Source of the DNA: Xenorhabdus miraniensis | GTDB taxonomy: Bacteria; Pseudomonadota; Gammaproteobacteria; Enterobacterales; Enterobacteriaceae | Assembly: GCF_002632615.1 (NCBI RefSeq) | Contig: NZ_NITZ01000016.1 | Coordinates: 1 to 64,000, forward strand | Length of the DNA: 64,000 nucleotides | Direction: 5' to 3' | Shown: positions 53,348 through 62,117 of the stretch, piece by piece | How positions within the stretch are numbered: the first letter of the stretch is position 1 | Layout of the letters: each line of letters begins with the position of its first letter | The notes under the pieces: model-generated | Told to the model about the DNA's origin: nothing | The model's input: the letters and a program-made list of their open reading frames with translations, nothing else | The model's database searches: none | Position numbers and translations under genes: made by a program

Positions 53348-53385
53348 GGCGTCACTTTCAGCGGTAACCCGCAAAAAGTGACGCC
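53348..53385. repeat. 11-base inverted repeat upstream of integrase 2
   Basis: GGCGTCACTTT (53348-53358) and AAAGTGACGCC (53375-53385) flank a 16-base loop. The core GGCGTCACTT is shared with the stem upstream of integrase 1. Confidence 0.8.
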
Positions 53386-53721
53386 TTGAGTTTTCGAACA
53401 ATCAGCAAAGACTATGCAAGCGTTGAAATACCAACGGGTACAGCAAAACGCCGCCAGATCCAGTGTCAAACGGTAGTCATGCGTTAATGGTTTAGCGGTA
53501 GAAAAATTGTCTGTTGAATAATTCAGACAGGGATAGATAAAAGTATGAACGGATGCGCAAAAGCCATCCTGTTGTTCATTGAAGATAAACAGGATTTATG
53601 TTGATTTGAAAAGTCAGTGTATGAACCCACGTTCAACACCCTTCGGCGACAAGATAAAAACACCTTTTGGGCGTATTTTTAGTTTAAGAAACCTTCATTA
53701 CCAGACAAGGGGTTTATGTCT

Positions 53722-53815
53722 GACAATATCTGCTTCCAAAGGTGGGCAGATGTACCGCAATGCTTGCTCTCCCTTGCAGGCTACGGGAGTTTTCATTCGC
53801 CACCCGAAGGTGATC
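53722..53815 (-). repeat. ~95-base dispersed structured repeat, copy C
   Basis: Reverse-orientation copy of the element at 25277 and 44856. Relative to integrase 2 it is placed and oriented as copy A is to integrase 1. Confidence 0.85.
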
Positions 53816-54103
53816 CTGACAGGCGAGGGATCATTTTTGTAGAGAAAGATATTAACGGTCAGACAGGCGGGAGTCAAACCATTAACTATTCCTGCCAGCC
53901 TGATTTTTGCCTGAATTACCGTGCATATTCCGATAATCCCCCTATATTCTGCCAACACCAGCCAAAAACTGGATTTAATTCGTTAATTAATTTGATTGAT
54001 TAATGTGTAGAATAAATGTGCTTTTCTGTTCAGCTATGCATTTTATCTCGCTGAGATTCAGCATGATACCGAAGCCTAATTGATAAAACACAAGTTAAAT
54101 TCA

Positions 54104-55861
54104 ATGAAAAACAACAAAGAATCGCTTTATCTAAAAGAGCGCGCTTACCTGCGAGAGCTGGCTGAGCACATCGCGAAAGAGTCGCCGCATCTGGCTGAGT
54201 TTCTGGTTTCCTCTCATGACCCTGATATTGCCCGTGTTTTCGAAGCCTTTGCGTTTTTGATTGCCAATCTGCGGGACAAGCTGGAGGATAATTTGCCCGA
54301 AATTGTTCACGGCATTCTCTCCCGTATCTGGCCGTTAGCCCTGTCTCCTATTCCACCGACGACGATAGTACAGTTTACGCCTACGGATGATGAACATCAG
54401 GGCACTGCCGAGATCCCGATCAGTACATCGGTGTCTGCCAGCCTTAACGGGCAGTTGATCAACTTTAAAACCTGCCGCCCTTTGCATATTGAACCGTTGA
54501 TTGTACAGGAGCGCGCAGTCAGGAAAACGGGCACTCACAGTGAAATCATCCTGACACTATGCCAAACCGGTTCGGCGTCTTCTTTCTGGCAAAGCGGAGC
54601 CTTATCTTTTTTCCTTGGCACCGATACGAAGCGCGCCGCCCAGCTCAGCCTGTGACTGGATCAACATATCTGTGATATCAGTCTGAACACACAGGGTGAG
54701 CGGCGAACAATGAAAAGTTTTCCTGATGGCTGGCATGGCTTGCTTGACGAACCGTTGCTGCCCACCGCCAAAAGTCCCTATTCCGGCCTGCAACCGTTGG
54801 TGGAATATTATGCGTTGCCGGCGCTTTATAACTTTGTCACGCTGGATATCAGCAGCAGTTGCGCAAAAGTCCCGCTGAATGACGATGGTACGTTTGAGCT
54901 GATTTTGCGTTTCGGGGGTGAATTGCCACTGGAGGATGTCGAGGGGGCATTTTTGTTGGGTTGTGTGCCGGCGATACATCTGGAAAACCAGGCTATCCCG
55001 CCTGTCCGGTTGGAAGCCGGTAATCACCGCTATCCGCTGCCATTAGGCGGATCGGTGTGCTTGTACCGGCTGCAGGAGGTTCAGGTGGTGGTACAGCCAG
55101 AAGACAGTGAGCAGCGTGGCACGCCTTATCACTGGCTGCCGATTGAGCAGTTTGTTCCCGCCGGGCGTTTTTTTGATGACGATGCACAGCCCGACACGTT
55201 TTACTACCAGCTCCAGACTGAATCTGATTTTCTGGGCAGTATCCAACATCGGCTGTGCTTTTTTGATTTGGCCGGCAATCCGGCAAACAATCTGCCGGAG
55301 ATTGCTGTCTCGTGCTCTTTCATCGGCTACCATGAGCAGGCACTGAGGCTGGAACAAGGCGTAATTACCGTGACGCCGGAAAGTGCACCGTCCCATCTTG
55401 ATGTGCAGAATATTATTCCGGTGGTGACCGATTATCCGCCATTGTTACAGGAAAATAACGGCTGGCCGCTGCTCTCCTGTCTTTCCAGCCCACCGATGAT
55501 ACTGTTTGCCACCGACAGCCTGAAACAGTTTCTCCGGTTGTTTGACCCGTATGCTGACACGCATCGCCCCTTGAGCTGCCAGTTCCAGCAACACATTGAC
55601 GGCATTGTACAGGTGGAAGAGAGTCTGACTGACCGGATGCGGCGGGGGCGCCCCATTCGCGGGCATTTACTCTCACTGACGCTGAACCCTGATTGTTATC
55701 GTAATCAGGGAGAAATGTATCGCTTCTGCCGGTTAATCAATCAGGCACTGGCTTGTTTTATCACCCAATCTTCGTTTGTCATGCTGGAGATTTTCACCCC
55801 GGACAGTCACAAGGTGCTATGGCAGTTCTGGCATGTCGATGGGTTACGCCCGGCAATGTAA
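54104..55861 (+). pseudogene. tssF: TssF baseplate gene with a nonsense codon (island 2)
   Basis: A TssF homologue collinear with the one at 9798-11570 (DPDIARVFEAFAFLIANL, IWPLALSPIPPTTIVQF, FKTCRPLHIEPLIV). At 54653-54655 a TGA stands exactly where the intact paralogue has Trp in AQLSLWLERH, and the same frame then continues with LDQHICDISLN to a normal C-terminus at 55861. A single TGG to TGA change explains it; it may also be a sequencing error. About 20 residues around ERRTMKSFPDGWHG also appear shorter than in the paralogue. If real, only a 183-residue fragment, or a restart from 54710, would be made. Confidence 0.85.
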
Positions 55862-55905
55862 CCGATTAAGGAACGCATGACGTCAACCATAAGGAAAACA
55901 TTAAC

Positions 55906-57906
55906 ATGAAAAGTGGATTACGCTTTGTCTGCCACATCGCCGGTGTGCCGGAAGACACTTTTGCTGTGGGGGAATTTTCCCTGCAAGAGGGATTATCAGA
56001 ACTTTTTACCCTGAACATGACACTGGTCAGAACGGGCAATCCGAACCCCTTTAAGCCACAGGCGGAAATTGATTTAGCCTCGCTGCTGATGCAGGAAGCG
56101 GTGTTGCAGGTTTTTTATGGTGAAACGGAGCAGCGCAAAATCACCGGCATCATCTCCCATGCGGACTGGGTGGGCACCGATGGTAATAAGACAATCTATT
56201 CCGTCACCGTGCGGCCTGCCTGCTGGCGCTTGACGCTCAATCAGGACAGCCGGATTTATCACCGGCAAAATGTGCCGGCTATTTTAAACAGCCTGCTGAA
56301 AAAACACCGGGTGAAAGCCGATTCGAAGCTCTACGATGTGCATCAGGACCGGGGATATGTGACCCAGAAACGCGAATCCGATTATACATTTTTCAGCCGG
56401 TTAGCCGCGGAAGAAGGTATCAGTTTCTGGTTTGAGGATGAAACGCTGTTTTTCAGTGACAGCCATCTGGGCATGACCGCTGGCTTGCCGCTGCAATACC
56501 AGCCTCAGCCGGAAACCGCCTACGGGGTAGATACGATTTATCTGGTACGGTTAGGCGTCGGCATGAGTCCGCAGCGCAGCCTGCACAAAGATTTCAACCC
56601 GGAGAACCCGCGCTATCATCTCTCCCATATGCACAGCAGCGAAGGCTTTCGTGACTTCGGCAGCCAGACCCCTTACACCGTGTTTGAAAGTTACGGGCGC
56701 TTCCAGAAAGATGCCGCCGCCAAACCGTTTTTAAAATACCGGCAGGAAGCACTGGACAACCAGAAACAGACCGGCAGCGGTAGCAGTAACTGCATCAAAC
56801 TGATGCCAGGTAAAATCTTCGAGATAAAAAATCATCCCCATAAACTGCTTAATGTTCGCTGGCAGGTAGTCAGTATCAGCCACCACGGGCGTTGCCCGCA
56901 AGCATTGGGAAATGATGCCGGTGAAGGCACCACACTCTCCAACCAATTCAGTTTTATTTCCGGTCTGGATGATTATCGTCCGCCTTTCCACTACAAACCG
57001 CTGGCAGATGGCGATGAAACCGCTATCGTGGTCGGGCCGGAAGGCGAAGAAATCTTCGTTAATAAAGACGGGGCGATTAAAGTCCATTTCCACTGGAACC
57101 GCTATGACCAACCCGATGATGGTGCCTCGTGCTGGGTGCGCGTGGCTCAGGGCTGGAACGGTAACGGCTTTGGTTTTATGGCGATACCGCGTATCGGGCA
57201 GGAGGTGATTATCTCTTACCTCAATGGGGATATTGACCGTCCGATAGTCACCGGCTGTGTCTATAACGGCCTGAACCGCCCGCCACTGGATTTACCGGCG
57301 CAGAAAACCCGCACTACCTTTAAAACCAAGACCCACAAAGGCAAAGGCTTTAACGAACTGCGCTTTGAGGATGCCAAAGACAGCGAAGAAATCTATCTCC
57401 ACGGCCAGAAAGACCTGACCGCGCATATCGAAAATGATGCGTACTGGCATATCAAGCATGACCAGAAACAACGCATCGATAACAACCGTTACCACGATAT
57501 CCGCGCCGATGACCATCATCAGGTCGCCGGTTCGCGCAAAATCACCACCGAAGGGGACGTGTCACACCGGATTGCCGGCAGCCAGCATATCCAGACCGGC
57601 GATGCGACCGTCATTGACAGCGGGCAGGAAATCCACCTGAAAAGTGGCGGCAAGGTCGTACTGGAAGCCGCAACAGAAGTCACCCTGAAAGTGGGCGGCA
57701 GTTTTCTGAAAGTCACACCGGCTGGCATTCTCTGCTCACCGATTAATGTCGGGCAAGGTTCAGGCGGCAGCGGACGCGGGCTGGCACTGCAACTGCCGGA
57801 AGGTGTCGAGCCGTTGCCGATGGTGGAATTTCCGGCTCATCCATACTGCCCATTACTGGCTCAGCAGGATGTCAGTCCGGTGATTAAACCCGCTAATAAG
57901 GAATAA
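55906..57906 (+). CDS. vgrG: VgrG, T6SS spike protein (island 2)
   Basis: A 666-residue VgrG with the gp27-like N-terminal part (SGLRFVCHIAGVPEDTFAVG), the gp5 OB domain (about 385-470: EEIFVNKDGAIKVHFHWNRY, IPRIGQEVIISYLNGDIDRP) and a C-terminal beta-helix whose tail (about 505-666) differs wholly from island 1: it has His-rich repeats (HIKHDQKQRIDNNRYHDIRA, DDHHQV), a DUF2345-like GGKVVLEAATEVTLKVGGSF segment and a proline-rich end. The adaptor gene follows after two bases. AAGGAAAACATTAAC precedes the ATG. Confidence 0.93.
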   Translation: MKSGLRFVCHIAGVPEDTFAVGEFSLQEGLSELFTLNMTLVRTGNPNPFKPQAEIDLASLLMQEAVLQVFYGETEQRKITGIISHADWVGTDGNKTIYSVTVRPACWRLTLNQDSRIYHRQNVPAILNSLLKKHRVKADSKLYDVHQDRGYVTQKRESDYTFFSRLAAEEGISFWFEDETLFFSDSHLGMTAGLPLQYQPQPETAYGVDTIYLVRLGVGMSPQRSLHKDFNPENPRYHLSHMHSSEGFRDFGSQTPYTVFESYGRFQKDAAAKPFLKYRQEALDNQKQTGSGSSNCIKLMPGKIFEIKNHPHKLLNVRWQVVSISHHGRCPQALGNDAGEGTTLSNQFSFISGLDDYRPPFHYKPLADGDETAIVVGPEGEEIFVNKDGAIKVHFHWNRYDQPDDGASCWVRVAQGWNGNGFGFMAIPRIGQEVIISYLNGDIDRPIVTGCVYNGLNRPPLDLPAQKTRTTFKTKTHKGKGFNELRFEDAKDSEEIYLHGQKDLTAHIENDAYWHIKHDQKQRIDNNRYHDIRADDHHQVAGSRKITTEGDVSHRIAGSQHIQTGDATVIDSGQEIHLKSGGKVVLEAATEVTLKVGGSFLKVTPAGILCSPINVGQGSGGSGRGLALQLPEGVEPLPMVEFPAHPYCPLLAQQDVSPVIKPANKE

Positions 57907-57908
57907 CC

Positions 57909-58712
57909 ATGACGATGGAAGCAACGATGACTGAAATATCACTAAGCTGGCAGACATGGCTGAATAAACCGAATGACGCGCCCGTATTCTTTATTCTCAA
58001 TTCTCTGGCGCAACCCAATCCGATCGATCAGTTTTATCGCAATGATTGGGTCGAACAAGCATTTCCGCTCTACAGTGGTACACCAATGCACAAGATGTTG
58101 AAACAAAGCCCATGGCTGGTACAGGCAAAAAGCCACGGGTTATTCCAGATAGGGGAAATACTAGATCGCCACGCACTCAGTGATAACAGTTGGGGATGGG
58201 CATACCGCAGTTATACATCATGGCAGGAACAGCTTGCTCACTGGCAATACCGGCAACTGGTGATAATGAATGGCGAACAGGTGTTATTTCGCATTATGGA
58301 TGCCCGCGTTTTTGGTGCGATGCTCCCAGCATTCACACCCAGTGATTGGTCACTGATGCTATCGCCTGTCACAGAACTGATGATCGACATACCACAGCCG
58401 ATGCAGTTTTACCGTCCCGAAACATGTGGAGAAGGTAACAGTGAAATCCCCTTTATACTGGACGAGCACCTGCTTGCTGTTTGGTTGCGATCCCCTTACG
58501 GCCTGAAAGTGTTAAGCAGTTCACTTTATGATGATTTATGGGAAAACCACGGTGAGATGGCGAAACAACTGGATCAGCCTGTGGGTAGTCTGGAACTACG
58601 AATAGAGCAGTGGTTGCAGCAAAAAATTGAAGCGGGCCAATACGTTGAGAAAATCTCTGGTCAGGATTATCTGTTGGCGATGGAACAAGAAAAAGAACAG
58701 GAGAAAGATTGA
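57909..58712 (+). CDS. DUF4123 (Tap-1-like) T6SS effector adaptor
   Basis: A 267-residue protein of the DUF4123 family (VFFILNSLAQPNPIDQFYRN, LFQIGEILDRHALSDNSWGW, FRIMDARVFGAMLPAFTPSD). DUF4123 proteins (Tap-1/TEC) load effectors onto their cognate VgrG and are not themselves exported. AGGAA lies six bases before the ATG. It ends in a Glu/Lys-rich tail, and its stop codon overlaps the start of the lipase gene, tying it to that effector. Confidence 0.9.
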   Translation: MTMEATMTEISLSWQTWLNKPNDAPVFFILNSLAQPNPIDQFYRNDWVEQAFPLYSGTPMHKMLKQSPWLVQAKSHGLFQIGEILDRHALSDNSWGWAYRSYTSWQEQLAHWQYRQLVIMNGEQVLFRIMDARVFGAMLPAFTPSDWSLMLSPVTELMIDIPQPMQFYRPETCGEGNSEIPFILDEHLLAVWLRSPYGLKVLSSSLYDDLWENHGEMAKQLDQPVGSLELRIEQWLQQKIEAGQYVEKISGQDYLLAMEQEKEQEKD

Positions 58713-60607
58713 TGAGTAATGCAAATTCGATTTATTGTCATGATTGTCAGGCTATGTTAAAGAACAAAATAGAAATTCAGCTTGTCGATGAACATAATAA
58801 ACCCATAACCAATATGCCTTATACATTAAAAAACAGCAAAACTACACGTACAGGGAAAACAGATGGGAATGGAATGATCAAGGAAGAGCAATTATTGGCT
58901 TCTCCTTTACGCTTATTTCTCAGTGGGCAAGAACTTGCAGATGAAATGGAAAAACGCCCACTGAGAACGAAGCGTAACAGTGAATACACTCGCTCTACCG
59001 AAGCCATGAAAGCCATTTCACCAGTTTTTAAAGAGAGCTTGGAATCAGGCCGCAAGTATCATTATGCAAAGATTGGTGAATTGGTTGATAAAATGCCAGT
59101 TATCGAAAAATGGAAAGAAGAAAATCCTCTTCCAAGCTACCATTTTCCTGATAGTGAACCACAGGGCCTTGAAGTTTATCCATCATATTTAGGCGAATAT
59201 CGCTATGTTATTGAAATATGTCCATTTAGGGCATGGTCTTTGTTGTTACATCATCAAAAAGACTATTCATTAGTTAATGCTTATAACCTCTCACTAATGA
59301 GTATATTAACTTATGCCGAAGATACTGAAAATTACTTAGGTTCAGTCACAAACCTCTTCCAAAAACAGTTGCTCGATCTGTCACGTTCACCTCATAGGGT
59401 CAATGACCAATCTTTTTCCCCAGTGGTTTATGATGTTCCATTTAGTGATCGCTATACTGAGGTCGTCTACATTGACTCAAATAAACAAAAAATTCCTCAG
59501 GGTCACACCCAACTTTTTTACGTAGCAAACAAGAAGGAAGTTATTATTGGATGGCGTGGTACTGAAATGACGGAAACAAAGGATCTTCTCACAGATGGAA
59601 CATTCCAGCCGCTAGAATTAGGCTGTACACCTCAAGGTGTATGTAGTGGTTTTAGCGAAAAAGGGAAAGTTCATAAAGGTTTTTGGGATGCCTTCCATCT
59701 TGTCACAGAAATCCAAGTACCTAAAAGAGACGATGGAAAAACAGTATTTGAACATATCATTGAGTTAACACAAAATAAAAAACTATTCGTCTGCGGTCAT
59801 AGTTTGGGTGGTGCCCTCGCCTTGTTACATAGCGCACAACTCAAATCCTATAATCCCTGCCTTTATACCTACGGTATGCCGCGTTTATTCACCCAAAGTG
59901 CAGTGCAGGAACTCATTGAAATTATTCACTATCGTCATGTTAATGAAGATGATTTCGTTCCTTCTGTACCCTTTAAAAAAGATATGGATAATATAGCTCT
60001 TCAAACTGATTCTAAATTTTTAGGATACACAATCGAGGTATTTGATACACCTATTGGTTCAATAATACCTGCTAGCTGGCTTTTTGCAAAAAGTATCAAA
60101 TTCCTCAACCATGAGGATGAGTCCTTTTTACATCATGGTAAATTAGTTTACTTTTATGCTCTCCCTAATTCAGAGTCAAAACTGTATTTACTTCCGGAGT
60201 TAAATGAAAAAACCAGAAAAGAGACTAAAGAATTTATTGAACAACAGACCAAAGTAGATAAATACAGAGAGCAAGAGGTACGTTCATTTTTTCAAGGTGA
60301 CGAAAATCCTACAGGCAAGCGTGGGACAGGCCTTCTTGACCATAGTAGCGCCTTATATGCTGAATATATTGATAAGAGATTGCGAGAACTGTGCACTCTT
60401 TCACCGGATAAAAAATTGCAAAGGAAGCAGGAAGATTTATCATTTCTTGAAAGTGAACCGCATTCGATTCGCGCAGTATTTCAAAGAAAAAAAATCAGAG
60501 AATATTATTTCTTAAGAGAAATAGATAATCAATTAATGATAACTCTAGAAGTAACTAAAAACGATAAAAGAGGCCCAATAGCCTTACAACGTTACTCTGA
60601 GAAATGA
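58712..60607 (+). CDS. T6SS class 3 lipase effector (Tle-type)
   Basis: A 631-residue effector. The N-terminal ~100 residues form a small beta domain (IEIQLVDEHNKPITNMPYTL) typical of T6SS effector heads that bind adaptor or VgrG. The alpha/beta-hydrolase domain contains IGWRGTE (oxyanion region) and the GxSxG elbow VCGHSLGGALALLH with nucleophile S364; acid D413/D414 in NEDDFVPSVP and His H474/H475 in FLHHGKLVYF complete the likely triad. Such lipases attack target-cell membrane phospholipids. It starts at ATG 58712, overlapping the adaptor stop, and is followed 12 bases later by its immunity lipoprotein. Confidence 0.9.
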   Translation: MSNANSIYCHDCQAMLKNKIEIQLVDEHNKPITNMPYTLKNSKTTRTGKTDGNGMIKEEQLLASPLRLFLSGQELADEMEKRPLRTKRNSEYTRSTEAMKAISPVFKESLESGRKYHYAKIGELVDKMPVIEKWKEENPLPSYHFPDSEPQGLEVYPSYLGEYRYVIEICPFRAWSLLLHHQKDYSLVNAYNLSLMSILTYAEDTENYLGSVTNLFQKQLLDLSRSPHRVNDQSFSPVVYDVPFSDRYTEVVYIDSNKQKIPQGHTQLFYVANKKEVIIGWRGTEMTETKDLLTDGTFQPLELGCTPQGVCSGFSEKGKVHKGFWDAFHLVTEIQVPKRDDGKTVFEHIIELTQNKKLFVCGHSLGGALALLHSAQLKSYNPCLYTYGMPRLFTQSAVQELIEIIHYRHVNEDDFVPSVPFKKDMDNIALQTDSKFLGYTIEVFDTPIGSIIPASWLFAKSIKFLNHEDESFLHHGKLVYFYALPNSESKLYLLPELNEKTRKETKEFIEQQTKVDKYREQEVRSFFQGDENPTGKRGTGLLDHSSALYAEYIDKRLRELCTLSPDKKLQRKQEDLSFLESEPHSIRAVFQRKKIREYYFLREIDNQLMITLEVTKNDKRGPIALQRYSEK

Positions 60608-60619
60608 TAAAAGGATAAT

Positions 60620-61429
60620 ATGAGGCTAATAATGAAATTAATATTCAGACTATTAACAATATTACCACTTGTCCTGTGCTTAACAGGATGTGAATTCATA
60701 TCTAATACTATTTCAAGTTACTGGCAGACTTATAAAGATAAGTCTGAACCATTTTCACCACCTGAAAAAAATCAATGGATTACAGTTGAAGGTATTGCTC
60801 CTCCAAATACGAAACCTAATTTAGACAGTATTTATGCTTCAAATAGGTGTCTTGCGACTCATAATACCGCAGGTGGAACACTCTATCACCTACCTAAATA
60901 TCACTGGAACAGATTTAATATTTTAGTAGATCCTGTAACAGGTTATTTTAAAGAAAAAATACCTCTTAATGGTGGAGGTTGGTGTCAATGGCAGATTGAT
61001 AATATTGAATTAGCTATTGAGTATACTAACGTTAGCCATCTGATGAAGAATGCTGTATCGCGAGGTAGGGCTGGAATAAATGTATATATCAATGGTGCAA
61101 GAAAACCTAGTGACATGAAAAAATTCGAAAATATCATTGATTATAGGCCGACTATTTATCCAGTCTTAAGAAAAAGTTTTGTTACAGGTAATACTAATCA
61201 AATAGGTCTTTATTCTGGGAGGGAACTAACCTTTTTTGAATTAATTCTACAGCAAAAAAATGAATGGAAAATAAAATACATACCAACTTTAGATGAAACT
61301 AAAATGCCAAAAATTATTATACCAGGAGGTAATAAACCATCCAGAGTTGAATATCCTGATGGTAAGGTTGATTTAGATAGGGATTCTATTGATTATTGGA
61401 AAATAAATAATACATCCCAATTGGAATAG
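60620..61429 (+). CDS. Periplasmic lipoprotein, probable lipase immunity protein
   Basis: A 269-residue lipoprotein: signal peptide and lipobox LPLVLCLTGCEF give an acylated Cys at about residue 25. The mature part begins ISNTISSYWQTYKDKSEP and contains GRAGINVYINGARKPSDM. Immunity proteins of T6SS lipases (Tli) are normally periplasmic, because the phospholipase acts there. Its position directly after the lipase makes this role likely. I cannot name its family. The start is ATG 60620, with AAAGGA upstream; a start at 60635 is also possible. Confidence 0.8.
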   Translation: MRLIMKLIFRLLTILPLVLCLTGCEFISNTISSYWQTYKDKSEPFSPPEKNQWITVEGIAPPNTKPNLDSIYASNRCLATHNTAGGTLYHLPKYHWNRFNILVDPVTGYFKEKIPLNGGGWCQWQIDNIELAIEYTNVSHLMKNAVSRGRAGINVYINGARKPSDMKKFENIIDYRPTIYPVLRKSFVTGNTNQIGLYSGRELTFFELILQQKNEWKIKYIPTLDETKMPKIIIPGGNKPSRVEYPDGKVDLDRDSIDYWKINNTSQLE

Positions 61430-61548
61430 TAATTAATAATTATTAAAACCACCTCAGCATCAGAACATTCCATGATTTATTTATAGTTTCTGATGTTGTG
61501 GTTGATATCAATCATTGATAACTAATTTTTTCATACATGAGGTTCAAT

Positions 61549-61812
61549 ATGGCAACCAAAGCCGTTATTCTATTAAACGACACCACCGATCACGGTGGAA
61601 AAGTAATTACCACTGTAGGTGGTTATACTTATAAAGGAATTCCCGTTGCCGGAGAAACAGATTTAGTTGAGTGCCCAAAATGCGAGGGAGTTTTTCCTAT
61701 TATCGAGGGCAGTGAGAATTTAAAAAATAATGGAAAAGCGATTGCAGTCGAAGGAATGCACACGGCATGTGGTGCTAAACTGATTGCCAGCCAGAAAGAG
61801 TTTCTCGCTTAA
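61549..61812 (+). CDS. PAAR-domain protein (spike tip, island 2)
   Basis: An 87-residue protein with the PAAR fold pattern: NDTTDHGGKVITTVGGYTYK, VAGETDLVECPKCEGVFPI, GKAIAVEGMHTACGAKLIAS. The His and Cys residues that bind the tip zinc are visible (His15 and the late His/Cys pair). PAAR proteins sharpen the VgrG spike and help penetration. It stands ~120 bases after the lipoprotein gene with its own GAGG site at ATG 61549 and closes the island. Confidence 0.88.
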   Translation: MATKAVILLNDTTDHGGKVITTVGGYTYKGIPVAGETDLVECPKCEGVFPIIEGSENLKNNGKAIAVEGMHTACGAKLIASQKEFLA

Positions 61813-61843
61813 TAAAACCACACTGACGCGCTGCGCTTGTCTT

Positions 61844-61885
61844 CTCCGTGTTACCGGGCTAATGTATTAGCCCGGTAACACGGAG
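61844..61885. terminator. 19-base perfect inverted repeat after T6SS island 2
   Basis: CTCCGTGTTACCGGGCTAA and its exact complement flank a four-base TGTA loop, 32 bases after the PAAR stop. There is no T-tract, but the very stable stem could act as a terminator or a structural boundary. Confidence 0.75.
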
Positions 61886-61916
61886 AGCCGAAAAACACCT
61901 GCCAAAAAACAATTTA

Positions 61917-62102
61917 ATTCCTCACCTGCTCCTCAATTCTCTACTCGTTTTTTATTTGCCTCAGGGTAAAAATAGGTGAGGAATGGAGATTAATTTATCT
62001 TTAAAAATCAATATAATTAATGTTCCTCGCTTTTTCTACATATATGCGCGAGAAATGAGGAATACGGTGAGTATCACAATCTATTTTCTCGTAATTCCTC
62101 AT
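61917..62102. repeat. Iteron-like ATTCCTCA/TGAGGAAT cluster, candidate origin
   Basis: Within 190 AT-rich bases the motif TGAGGAAT or its complement recurs: ATTCCTCACCT (61917-61927), AGGTGAGGAAT (61974-61984, exact complement), GTTCCTCGC (62022-62030), ATGAGGAAT (62055-62063) and AATTCCTCAT (62093-62102). It lies directly beside the 3' end of the primase gene, where P4-like elements carry replication cis sites. Confidence 0.55.
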
Positions 62103-62117
62103 TTTTTTACTCACTAT

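Larger units (their letters stand above)
53042..54103. other. Noncoding region between integrase 2 and T6SS island 2
   Basis: About 1 kb without a supported gene. It holds an inverted repeat (53348-53385) and repeat copy C (53722-53815), arranged relative to the integrase as at 25 kb. The last 150 bases are AT-rich and precede the T6SS genes. Confidence 0.5.

Noticed and set aside
53272..53469. 65-codon minus-strand frame over the inverted repeat upstream of integrase 2
   Set aside because: It spans the hairpin arms and has no support beyond being open.
25277..53815. The three ~95-base repeats as a CRISPR array
   Set aside because: Copies are tens of kilobases apart, in both orientations, with no regular spacers or cas genes.
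54653..54655. TGA in tssF as a selenocysteine codon
   Set aside because: The paralogue has Trp at this position, TssF is not a redox protein and no SECIS-like hairpin follows directly.
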